The notes beneath the pieces were generated by a model. That model had not been told where the DNA came from. It made no database searches and saw only the letters and a list, made by a program, of their open reading frames with translations. The position numbers and the translations under genes were made by a program. Below, piece after piece: positions 1 through 6,055 of a DNA stretch of 19,389 nucleotides; position 1 is the first letter of the stretch; each line of letters begins with the position of its first letter. Origin of the DNA: an uncultured Verrucomicrobiota bacterium (GTDB taxonomy: Bacteria > Verrucomicrobiota > Verrucomicrobiia > Chthoniobacterales > SZAS-18); NCBI GenBank assembly GCA_937871685.1, contig CALMOL010000015.1:1-19389 (forward strand). The letters run 5' to 3'.

Positions 1-45
1 CCCCCCCCCGGGCCGCCGCCCCCCCCCCCCCCCCCCCCACTCCAA
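1..45. other. Poly-C low-complexity edge
   Basis: The window opens with C runs, including 20 C in a row at 19-38, before normal sequence begins. Read on the - strand, the junction is CGTTTTGGAGTG followed by a G run. That resembles the outer end of the palindromic element at 10071-10174 (CGTTTTGGAGGGCGGTGG). I suspect a contig end, or a homopolymer artefact at a hairpin repeat, rather than real 20-nt homopolymers. Confidence 0.5.
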
Positions 46-52
46 AACGCTC

Positions 53-523
53 ATGACCATCGAGGAACTTCCGGCGCTGAACGCCACGCTGAACGCCATC
101 TCGGCGGTGCTGCTCACGCTGGGCTGGATCCTCATCCGCCGCGGGCAATGGCGCGCCCACGCCGCGTGCATGGTGGCGGCGCTGGTCACGTCCGCGGCGT
201 TTCTGACCTGCTACCTTATCTATCACTTCAATGTCGTGACGATCCGCTTCACGCATCCAGGACCGGTGAAGTGGTTTTATTATGGGATGCTGCTCACGCA
301 CGTCGTGCTGGCGATCGCGGTGCTGCCGTTGGTCTTCATGACCGTCGCGCGTGCCGCCCGCCGCCGGTGGGACCGCCACCGCGCGATTGCGCGGTGGACG
401 ATGCCCATCTGGCTCTACGTGTCGGTCACCGGCGTGCTCGTGTATTTCATGCTCTACCAATGGTTCCCCTCCGACGAGCTCAAGTCGCGCGGCCGGCAGG
501 GGGTGCAGACAGAAACCCGATGA
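53..523 (+). CDS. DUF420 family membrane protein
   Basis: This 156-residue protein has four clear hydrophobic segments at about residues 10-28, 37-56, 76-99 and 116-138. They are separated by short Arg/His-rich loops, and the overall pattern matches the DUF420 (YozB/CtaM-like) family. Members are small integral membrane proteins often found near cytochrome oxidase or SCO-type copper assembly genes. Several His residues near membrane faces (such as H53 in CYLIYHF and H83 in MLLTHVV) are typical of the family. A role in respiratory-complex assembly is inferred from the family, not shown here. The ATG at 53 follows a poly-C edge, so the upstream context is missing and no ribosome-binding site is visible. 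The stop overlaps the next gene's start (ATGA), implying translational coupling with the cupin. Confidence 0.85.
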   Translation: MTIEELPALNATLNAISAVLLTLGWILIRRGQWRAHAACMVAALVTSAAFLTCYLIYHFNVVTIRFTHPGPVKWFYYGMLLTHVVLAIAVLPLVFMTVARAARRRWDRHRAIARWTMPIWLYVSVTGVLVYFMLYQWFPSDELKSRGRQGVQTETR

Positions 524-882
524 AGACATCGCTTCCCGAAAAGTTCGCGCGCATCACCGAGCCCTGGCGGCCGAAGGTCGCCGCCGAGTTGAATGGCCAG
601 GAGGTGAAGCTGGTGAAGGTCCAAGGCACATTTCCGTGGCACGCCCATGCGGCCGAGGACGAGCTGTTCCTCGTGTGGCGCGGCGAGATGCGGATCGAGT
701 TCGAGGACCGGCCGGCGGTCACCCTGGCGGCCGGCGAGATGTGCGTGGTGCCATGCGGCCTGCGCCACCGCACTCTCGCGGAGGCCGAAGCCGAGGTGCT
801 CATCTTCGAGCCGGCCGCGGTGGTGAACACGGGCGACGCCGCCCCTTCCGAGTTTACCGCGCCAATGGGGGCAAAGATTTAG
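520..882 (+). CDS. Small single-domain cupin protein
   Basis: This is a 120-residue protein with one double-stranded beta-helix cupin domain. Motif 1 is visible as FPWHAHAAEDELFLVWRGEM (residues about 38-57), with two His and a Glu as likely metal ligands. Motif 2 is around AGEMCVVPCGLRHR (about 70-84), with the last His as the fourth ligand. Such stand-alone cupins include small dioxygenase-like or sugar-binding proteins, and the substrate cannot be told from sequence. The start at 520 was chosen because ATGA overlaps the DUF420 stop and gives the natural length for a one-domain cupin. The longer frame back to 148 runs through the upstream gene. The stop codon lies inside the dispersed repeat that follows. 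Confidence 0.88.
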   Translation: MKTSLPEKFARITEPWRPKVAAELNGQEVKLVKVQGTFPWHAHAAEDELFLVWRGEMRIEFEDRPAVTLAAGEMCVVPCGLRHRTLAEAEAEVLIFEPAAVVNTGDAAPSEFTAPMGAKI

Positions 883-915
883 CCACGGAGGCACGGAGAA
901 CGCGGAGGGAAGCGG
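876..915 (+). repeat. Dispersed 'GCCACGGAGGCACGGAG' repeat, left copy
   Basis: A purine-rich 40-nt stretch (core GCCACGGAGGCACGGAG) begins at the cupin stop. Its reverse complement resembles 1364-1403 (CCTCTGCGTTCTTTGCGCC type) at roughly three quarters of positions. Sequences of this type recur between genes in many environmental bacterial genomes; that is from memory and was not searched. The two copies face each other around the retropepsin-like gene. Confidence 0.65.
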
Positions 916-967
916 CGGATGGCGCAGGATTCTCTCGTCGCGCGCCCAGCGCGGGATACGGTTCGAT

Positions 968-1363
968 ATGGGCCTTGTCCACGCCGACATCGAGCTGATC
1001 AACTCGCGCCCCGCCACGCGGCCGCCGTTGGCGGTCAACGCGCTTGTGGGCACGGGCGCGGTCACGCTCTGCTTGCCAGAAGACGTGGCCGACGCGCTTG
1101 GGTGGGAGGAACTGGAGCGCCGCGAGGCTACCTTCGCTCATGGGGAAAAGAAGCGCGTGCCCCACGTCGGCCCGGTGCAGGTGCGCTTTGCCGGTCGCAG
1201 CTGCTTTACGGGCGCGCTGGTGCTTGGCCGGAAAGTTCTGCTCGGCGCGGTGCCGTTGGAGGACATGGACCTTGTGATTTCGCCGCTCACGCGCCGGCTC
1301 ACTGTGGACCCCGAAAGCCCGGACATTCCTTCCGCCCTCGTGATGGACGTGCGGCACCGCTGA
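968..1363 (+). CDS. Retropepsin-like (clan AA) protein, active-site Asp lost
   Basis: This 131-residue protein matches the small bacterial clan AA aspartic protease family. Family signs are the MGLVHADIELIN start, the flap-side region RREATFAHGEKKRVPHVGPVQ, and the closing motif LLGAVPLEDMDLVI (residues 91-104). Family members normally carry VDTGA or VDSGA as the catalytic loop. Here it reads LVGTGA, with Gly at residue 28, and the codon is GGC where GAC would give Asp. A single-base change, or a sequencing error, would explain it. If real, the protein cannot be a standard aspartic protease, because the homodimer would have no catalytic Asp. The start was chosen because MGLV is the family's usual beginning. 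The gene is isolated between two inverted repeat copies and may have moved independently of its neighbours. Confidence 0.75.
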   Translation: MGLVHADIELINSRPATRPPLAVNALVGTGAVTLCLPEDVADALGWEELERREATFAHGEKKRVPHVGPVQVRFAGRSCFTGALVLGRKVLLGAVPLEDMDLVISPLTRRLTVDPESPDIPSALVMDVRHR

Positions 1364-1403
1364 CCTTCTTTCCTCTGCGTTCTTTGCGCCTCTGCGGCAA
1401 AAC
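1364..1403 (-). repeat. Dispersed repeat, right inverted copy
   Basis: Directly after the retropepsin-like stop lies CCTCTGCGTTCTTTGCGCC followed by TCTGCGGCAAAAC. It is the reverse complement of the 876-915 type with several differences. The following gene starts only 10 nt beyond it, so the repeat occupies that gene's 5' leader. Confidence 0.65.
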
Positions 1404-1413
1404 TTTTCCCTTG

Positions 1414-1956
1414 ATGACCGCCACGCTCGATCCCACCCGGCCCATGCGCGAGATCCTCGCCGAGTGGCCCGGCGCGCAACGCGCCTTGTTCCGCGGTTTT
1501 CACCTCGGCGGCTGCTCGTCGTGCGGGTTCTCGCCGGACGAGACGCTGGAGCAGCTTTGCGCGCGCAACCCGCACGCGCCGCTAGACGAGGTGATGCCTT
1601 TTCTCGCGCAGGCGCGTGCCGAGGACGAACGCGTGCTCCTGGCGCCGGAAGACCTGCGCGCGCGGCTCGGCGAGTCGGACGTTCGGATGCTGGATCTGCG
1701 CACCCGCGAGGAGTTCGATGCCGTCTCGATCCCTGGCGCGGTGCATTTCACCCAGCCCCTCATGAATGAGGTGATGATGTCGTGGCCGCGCGAGGGCGGG
1801 ATGTTCGTGCTCATGGATCATCTCGGCGAGCGCGTGCTGGACGCGGCGGCTTATTTCGCCGGCCATGGCTTCGCGAACGTGCGCGCGCTGCGCGGCGGCG
1901 TGGACGCCTTCGCGGCGCTGCCGGGCTCGGGCCTGCCGCGCTACGAGGTCGAGTAA
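1414..1956 (+). CDS. CxxC domain plus inactive rhodanese protein
   Basis: This is a 180-residue, two-part protein. Residues 8-55 form a short helical domain with a conserved-looking CSSC pair (C34, C37, in LGGCSSCGFSPDETLEQLC), similar to DUF1858/ScdA_N-type redox or Fe-S associated domains. Residues about 75-170 are a rhodanese fold: LDLRTREEFDAVSIPGAVHF is the substrate-side motif, and GFANVRALRGGVDAF is the closing helix motif. The active loop that should read CxxGxR is DHLGER, with Asp135 at the Cys position, so normal sulfurtransferase activity is not expected. The ATG at 1414 gives a full N-terminal domain. The longer frame upstream overlaps the preceding gene and repeat. The two following genes are NifU-like and SufT, so a sensory or docking role in Fe-S or sulfur handling is plausible. 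Confidence 0.8.
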   Translation: MTATLDPTRPMREILAEWPGAQRALFRGFHLGGCSSCGFSPDETLEQLCARNPHAPLDEVMPFLAQARAEDERVLLAPEDLRARLGESDVRMLDLRTREEFDAVSIPGAVHFTQPLMNEVMMSWPREGGMFVLMDHLGERVLDAAAYFAGHGFANVRALRGGVDAFAALPGSGLPRYEVE

Positions 1957-2009
1957 GGAACGTGACGGCGGGGAAGGTTGATTGTTGCAGGCCGTTGGTT
2001 CATAAGCAC

Positions 2010-2027
2010 GGGACGCGGAGGCGTCCC
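2010..2027. repeat. GGGACGC/GCGTCCC hairpin
   Basis: A perfect 7-bp stem (GGGACGC, loop GGAG, GCGTCCC) lies in the 96-nt gap before the NifU-like gene. No T run follows, so it is not a standard terminator. It may be a REP-like element or an mRNA processing/stability hairpin. Confidence 0.55.
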
Positions 2028-2052
2028 AGGCGGGCGGCTTCGCGCTCTGCCG

Positions 2053-2565
2053 ATGAACGTTCCAAACGACTTTGAAGCCCGCGTCGAGGCGGCCCGCACG
2101 AATCCGCAAAACCTCGGCGCGTTGCCGGACGCCGATGGCGTGGGCACGGTCGGCTCGCCCGACTGCGGCGACATGCTGCGGATGTGGGTGAAGTTCACCG
2201 ACCGCCCGGATGGCCGCCGCGTGATCGACCGGGCCACGTTCCAATCCTTTGGCTGCCAGACCGCCGTGGCCGTGGCCAGCGTCGCCACCGAGCTGCTCCG
2301 CGGGAAGACCGCCGACGAGGCGCTGGCGATGTCGCCCGCGGAGTTGTCCGCGCCGCTGGGCGCGTTGCCGCCGATGAAGATCCACTGCGCGCAACTGGTG
2401 GAAGGCGCGCTCAAGCAGGCTCTGACCGGCGGCGAGCCCGCGCCTGCCCCATCTTCGGTTGCCGCTTCGGTTACCGCCGCGGCGCCCACGCTCTACGATC
2501 AGTTGGTGGCCGGCGTCCAAGCCGCGCCGAAAAAGCTGAAGATCACGCTTCACCCGCCGGCCTGA
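2053..2565 (+). CDS. NifU/IscU-type Fe-S cluster scaffold
   Basis: This 170-residue protein has the NifU N-terminal (IscU/SufU) fold signature. The three cluster-ligand cysteines are present: C38 (SPDCGD), C68 (SFGCQTA) and C112 (MKIHCAQL), together with the conserved D40. The LPPMK-x-HC form of the third motif is NifU/IscU-like. The family assembles transient [2Fe-2S]/[4Fe-4S] clusters in the cytoplasm using sulfur from a cysteine desulfurase. Residues about 128-160 are an Ala/Pro-rich linker followed by a short tail, with no C-terminal NifU domain or ferredoxin domain. The ATG at 2053 fits the family start. In-frame sequence upstream is not conserved in type. It sits 23 nt before sufT and after the CxxC/rhodanese gene, consistent with an Fe-S assembly operon whose desulfurase and SufBCD partners are not in this window. 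Confidence 0.88.
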   Translation: MNVPNDFEARVEAARTNPQNLGALPDADGVGTVGSPDCGDMLRMWVKFTDRPDGRRVIDRATFQSFGCQTAVAVASVATELLRGKTADEALAMSPAELSAPLGALPPMKIHCAQLVEGALKQALTGGEPAPAPSSVAASVTAAAPTLYDQLVAGVQAAPKKLKITLHPPA

Positions 2566-2588
2566 CTGGCGGCCCTGCCCGAATTCCC

Positions 2589-3164
2589 ATGCTCGAAAAC
2601 ACCGAAATCACTCTCTCGCGCGACGTCGAGGCGACGCAAATCCCCTCCGGCAACACGCTCACGCTCACGGCTGGCACCGTGGTGGTGGTCACCCAGGCGC
2701 TCGGCGGCTCATACACCGTGGCCTCGCGCGAGGGCCTCGCGCGCATCACCGAGGCTAATTCGGACGCGCTCGGCCTGGAACGGCGCGATGACGGCACCTT
2801 CACGCGCAAGCGCGAGCCGGTGACGCCTGAATTGCTCGCCGACGTGCCCGGCCGCGAGAAGCTGGTGTGGGAGAGGCTGAAGACCTGCTTCGACCCCGAG
2901 ATTCCCGTGAACATCGTGGACCTCGGCCTCATCTACGACTGCGCCGTGTCGCCTCTGGACGACCAATCCGGCCTCAAGGCCGAGGTGAAGATGACCCTTA
3001 CCGCGCCCGGATGCGGAATGGGCCCGAGCATCGCCGCTGACGCCGAGGGGAAGATTCTCACGATTCCCGGCGTCACCGAAGCCCAGGTGGCCCTCGTGTG
3101 GGATCCGCCTTGGAACCAAGGGATGATCTCCGAGGCCGGCAAGATGAAGCTCGGCATTCTCTGA
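2589..3164 (+). CDS. sufT: Fe-S cluster assembly protein SufT
   Basis: This is a 191-residue protein. The N-terminal about 75 residues carry the SufT-specific segment: LSRDVEATQIPSGNTLTL, then VVVTQALGGSYTV, then SDALGLE. Residues about 95-190 are a MIP18/DUF59 domain with VWERLKTCFDPEIPVNIVDL and LTAPGCGMGPSI, whose Cys is the usual conserved one. SufT proteins act in Fe-S cluster maturation or transfer under high Fe-S demand. The ATG at 2589 gives the standard family length; the longer frame upstream reads through the NifU-like gene. It is the last + strand gene before a 979-nt repeat-rich gap. I see no classic terminator right after it, although GC-rich stem-loops begin within about 50 nt. 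Confidence 0.93.
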   Translation: MLENTEITLSRDVEATQIPSGNTLTLTAGTVVVVTQALGGSYTVASREGLARITEANSDALGLERRDDGTFTRKREPVTPELLADVPGREKLVWERLKTCFDPEIPVNIVDLGLIYDCAVSPLDDQSGLKAEVKMTLTAPGCGMGPSIAADAEGKILTIPGVTEAQVALVWDPPWNQGMISEAGKMKLGIL

Positions 3165-3261
3165 GGAGGCGGCTTGCGGGAGGACGTGAGGCCTTCCACT
3201 TCGAGTCGCCGCACCCGCAGGCGGCGGCTTGCAGGAAGCCGGGCGCAAAATCTGTGTCCCT

Positions 3262-3331
3262 GACGCCGCTTTCCGCTGCGAGGCCGCGGTTTGGGCGCCC
3301 AGGCGGTGTCGGGGGCACCGCATCCAAAACG
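3262..3331. repeat. Degraded copy of the long palindromic element
   Basis: This stretch contains the element's inner part and loop in altered form (GACGCCGCTTTCCGCTGCGA then GGCCGCGG, compared with GACACCGCTTTCGGATCGAA then GCCGCGG in the 3921 copy). A shortened right arm follows (GCGGTGTC, GGGG, GCACCGCATCCAAAACG). Internal bases of the arm are missing. The remaining GCGGTG/CACCGC still forms a small hairpin at 3304-3322. The rest of 3165-3261 is GC-rich with short repeated GGCGGCTTGC(G/A)GGA pieces and no gene that I can support. Confidence 0.5.
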
Positions 3332-3450
3332 CCGGTGCCCTTGGCCGGAACCACCCGGCCCAGCGCGACCACCGGGCTCGGAGCTGTTCTTGCTCGCCCG
3401 GCGAGGCCTCCAGAAGCAAATCGCCTTTTGAGCGCCGGAAACGGCTCGCG

Positions 3451-3818
3451 GAGACTTCGCCCAGACGCTCGCGAGACTTCGGCGTGACTCTTCGATGACT
3501 CCGCGGGACCCTTCGCAGGACGAAACTGACTCTGCGAAGAGTCCCGCCAAGTGATCGCTGCCTTCCGCGAAGTCTGCGATGAGTCCGGCGAAGTCAGCGA
3601 AGAGTTCCTGGGACTGGGCGAAGGACCAATCTCACTCTTCGCAGGATCGCCCCAAGTGCTCGCAGGCTTGCGCAAAGTCCGCGCCGGATCGCTGGGACTC
3701 CTCGCAGGACCATTTGGAGCCTTCGCATGGTCCACGGGACGGACCAAAGGATCAAGGGAGGCCGGCGAAGGATCAAAAAGACTCTTCGCAGGCTCGCCGC
3801 GAGCCTTTGCTGGAGGCC
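3451..3818. repeat. 21-bp periodic palindrome-centred array (array 1)
   Basis: CG-centred, partly palindromic cores (TTCGCA, TGCGAA, TGCGAT, CTCGCA, GGCGAA and similar) recur with centres at 3471.5, 3493.5, 3514.5 and then every 21 bp to about 3787.5, with one weak unit near 3745 and a last degenerate unit near 3809. Units loosely follow RRGACTCNTCGCAGGATC. The first 29 nt (3451-3479) match the start of array 2 at 11351-11379 with one difference. Because 21 is a multiple of 3, several reading frames stay open on both strands with seven-residue repeats. I judge these frames to be artefacts. The array lies between convergent sufT and the porin gene. Confidence 0.8.
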
Positions 3819-3920
3819 GAGGCCCCTCAGTCTTGCTTCCCTCAAGCCTTTCGCCCCCGCTTTCTGACTTGGACGATTTGCGGTCCATCTCGTCGCCCCT
3901 GTTGAAGGTGGCTTGCGGAG

Positions 3921-4052
3921 GGTTGGCCGAAGGCTTTGGAGTGCGGTGGCAAGCGTCAGCGCGACACCGCTTTCGGATCGAAGCCGCGGCGATCATGCGA
4001 AAGCGGCGTGGCGCTTTCGCTTCCCACCGCACTCCAAAGCCTTCGGCCAACC
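3921..4052. repeat. Long palindromic element, copy A
   Basis: A perfect 29-bp outer inverted repeat (3921-3949 with 4024-4052; outer end GGTTGGCCGAAGGC) continues inward as about 25 more pairs with four mismatches, closing on a 22-nt loop at 3976-3997. The inner sequence (GGTGGCAAGCGTCAGCGCGA, then CACCGCTTT) is almost identical to copy B at 10071-10174 beside the RAYT gene. Such a hairpin would be very stable in single-stranded DNA or RNA. Confidence 0.9.
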
Positions 4053-4078
4053 TCGCGGGGACGAGCTCGGGCGGATGC

Positions 4079-4110
4079 AAAAAGCCCCGCGCCGTTGCCG
4101 GCGCGGGGCT
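4079..4110 (-). terminator. Rho-independent terminator of the porin gene
   Basis: On the - strand, AGCCCCGCGCC, a 6-nt loop and GGCGCGGGGCT form a perfect 11-bp stem, followed at once by a run of five T. It starts 33 nt after the porin stop codon, in the right orientation. Confidence 0.93.
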
Positions 4111-4143
4111 GAATGGGGATTCGCTTGCGCGAGAACGATCAGA

Positions 4144-5814
4144 TCAGAACGTGGCGTTCAACTCGACCTGGAGCACGCGGGCGGTGTTGTAGTCGCCAGG
4201 GGTCGGGGCGACCTTCGGACGATAGAACCCGGTGGCAGGGCCGCCAACGGCGACGCTGTAGAGGTCCCGCTCGATGTTGTTGGCGTGGTAGTAGTTGATG
4301 TTGCCCGTGAGCCAGTTGGTGAAGCGATAGGCCAGGCCAGCCTTGATGCCGCGCATGTTGAGGCGCGAGAGCGACCAGTTCGGGTCGTTCAAGTTCGGAT
4401 CATGCGAGCCGAGGCCCATGTGGCGATAGTCGAGCTGGATGGCCCAGTCGCCCTTCTTCTTGAGTTCGCCGAGCTTGACGCCCGCGACAAACGCGATCTT
4501 CGAGGAGAAGTTGTCGAGGGCGACCCCGTATTCCTTGTAGTTGCGCGCGCCGCCGGCGAAGTTGTAGGTGACTTCGGCGAAGGGCTTGACCACGAGGCCG
4601 CTGCCCAGCGTGAACGACGCTTCCACCGGGAGGGTGAGGAGGTAGAGGTTCCGGTTGGTCAGCTTGCCGTTGATGTAGGAGGCCGTGTTGTTCACCGCGC
4701 CCGGGCCGTTGGTGATGTTCAGCGGGAGGGAATTGAACGTGGCACCGGTGATCGCGGCGGGAACACCATTGACGGCGCCACCGGCCAGGGAGGTCGGGTT
4801 GTTCACGCCGCCGGCGACGGCGTAGAACGTGAACATCGGGGCGATCTTGATGTTGAAGACATTCGACGGCTTGATCGTGAAGACGGCCTGCGTGACCATC
4901 AGCACCGAGTCATCTTTGCCGAGCGAGGCGGAGGTCGCGCCGGCTGCGTTGGAAACGGGGAGGCCGCTGCCGGTGGGAGGCGCGCCCGTGCCGGTCAGGA
5001 AGGCGCCTTGGCCAGGATTGATGTTGAAGAACTGGTTCTGGTTGTTCTCCACCGCGTCGGTGTAGATGTATTGGCCGGCGATGATCTCAAGGTTCACCGT
5101 GGGCGACAGGTCCATCTTGTAGAGTTCCGTCAAGCCGGTCGGACGAAGGTCCGTCTTGTCGAAGACGAAATCGTCCACCTGGAAGAAGGCCCACACGTAT
5201 TTGCCGCCCACGACGGTGAGCGGACCCTTTTTCCAGCCGAGGTAGGCTTGGTCGAGCCAGATGTTCTGCTTGCCGAAGCCGTTGGCGATAGTGGAGGTGG
5301 TGCCGTCGTTGCCGGGGTTGTCACCGGAGGCCAGCGACCAGCCGAGGAAGAAGTCGTCCGAGAGCTGGTAATCGAAGTAGATCCGCAGGCGGTAGCGGTT
5401 CGGGCGGTTCGACTGCTGGTAGTGGTCGTTGTTGAAGCCCTGGAGCGCGTTGCGCGCGTCGCCCGCCGGGAACGGCGTGCCGGCGGTGGCGAAGTTGGAG
5501 CCAGCCGGGTAGAAGGTGTTGCGGGGGAGCTGGGCGGTGAAGTCCTGGAACTGATAGCGGAGGCGGAAGTCGCCACCGATGGTCAGCTCGCGGACGTTCT
5601 TGCCGCGGGCGCGCATGAAGGTGGGCACCTCGGTGGGCTTGACGCCCTTGCCCTTGTCATCGCCTTGCATGAGGTTGAGTTCGCGCTCGAGCGCGGCGAC
5701 GCGGCTTTCGAGGGCCTTGTCGTAGGGGTCGGCCGCCTGCGCCGTGGAGGCGCCGCCGAGGAGTGCGCCGGCGGTGGCGAGGAGACCAGCTTTCGAGAGG
5801 AGATTCGCTTTCAT
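4144..5814 (-). CDS. Putative outer-membrane porin
   Basis: This 556-residue protein has a Sec signal peptide (MKANLLSKAG, hydrophobic core, STAQA; cleavage likely after A27). A short predicted coiled coil follows at residues about 30-50 (KALESRVAALERELNLMQG). The rest is beta-barrel-like: alternating aromatic/hydrophobic strands such as LTIGGDFRLRYQFQDF, YRLRIYFDYQLSDDFFLGW and KAGLAYRFTNWLTGNINYYH, with Gly/Asn/Ser-rich loops. The protein ends VLQVELNATF, with the C-terminal Phe typical of BAM-inserted barrels. It resembles the 'putative porin' families seen in Verrucomicrobiota and Bacteroidota. The coiled coil after the signal recalls S-layer-like peptidoglycan-anchored porins. The substrate is unknown. 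It has its own strong terminator and is divergent from the kinase gene. The 241-nt region between them contains a GCCCCGCGGGGGC hairpin and A/T tracts but no promoter that I would defend. Confidence 0.88.
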   Translation of the reverse strand: MKANLLSKAGLLATAGALLGGASTAQAADPYDKALESRVAALERELNLMQGDDKGKGVKPTEVPTFMRARGKNVRELTIGGDFRLRYQFQDFTAQLPRNTFYPAGSNFATAGTPFPAGDARNALQGFNNDHYQQSNRPNRYRLRIYFDYQLSDDFFLGWSLASGDNPGNDGTTSTIANGFGKQNIWLDQAYLGWKKGPLTVVGGKYVWAFFQVDDFVFDKTDLRPTGLTELYKMDLSPTVNLEIIAGQYIYTDAVENNQNQFFNINPGQGAFLTGTGAPPTGSGLPVSNAAGATSASLGKDDSVLMVTQAVFTIKPSNVFNIKIAPMFTFYAVAGGVNNPTSLAGGAVNGVPAAITGATFNSLPLNITNGPGAVNNTASYINGKLTNRNLYLLTLPVEASFTLGSGLVVKPFAEVTYNFAGGARNYKEYGVALDNFSSKIAFVAGVKLGELKKKGDWAIQLDYRHMGLGSHDPNLNDPNWSLSRLNMRGIKAGLAYRFTNWLTGNINYYHANNIERDLYSVAVGGPATGFYRPKVAPTPGDYNTARVLQVELNATF

Positions 5815-6055
5815 CTCGTGGATTCGTGGGTGGGTTGGGTTAAGGAGACTGTCGGAAGCCCCGCGGGGGCGGGAAAACGTGGGATGGTGAGAGGGAATGT
5901 CAGAGGCGGCAAGAGAATTTTGTCATCTAGGAGGTTTTTTTTGAAACGTTTTTGCGGTTTGATTGTCCACGCGTTCCGCAGGGTGGACGAAAGGCAAAAA
6001 AAGGGTGCCGGAAGCGGGGGATTTCGTTTCTTCGGCGGCTCGCCTCCTCTCTCAT

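Noticed and set aside
3073..4080. Open frames on both strands with seven-residue repeats (e.g. LRRxxx, DPAxSx) over array 1
   Set aside because: They exist because the period is 21 = 7 codons. They overlap sufT or the palindrome, and the related array 2 has 22-bp steps that break frame. I see no protein family.
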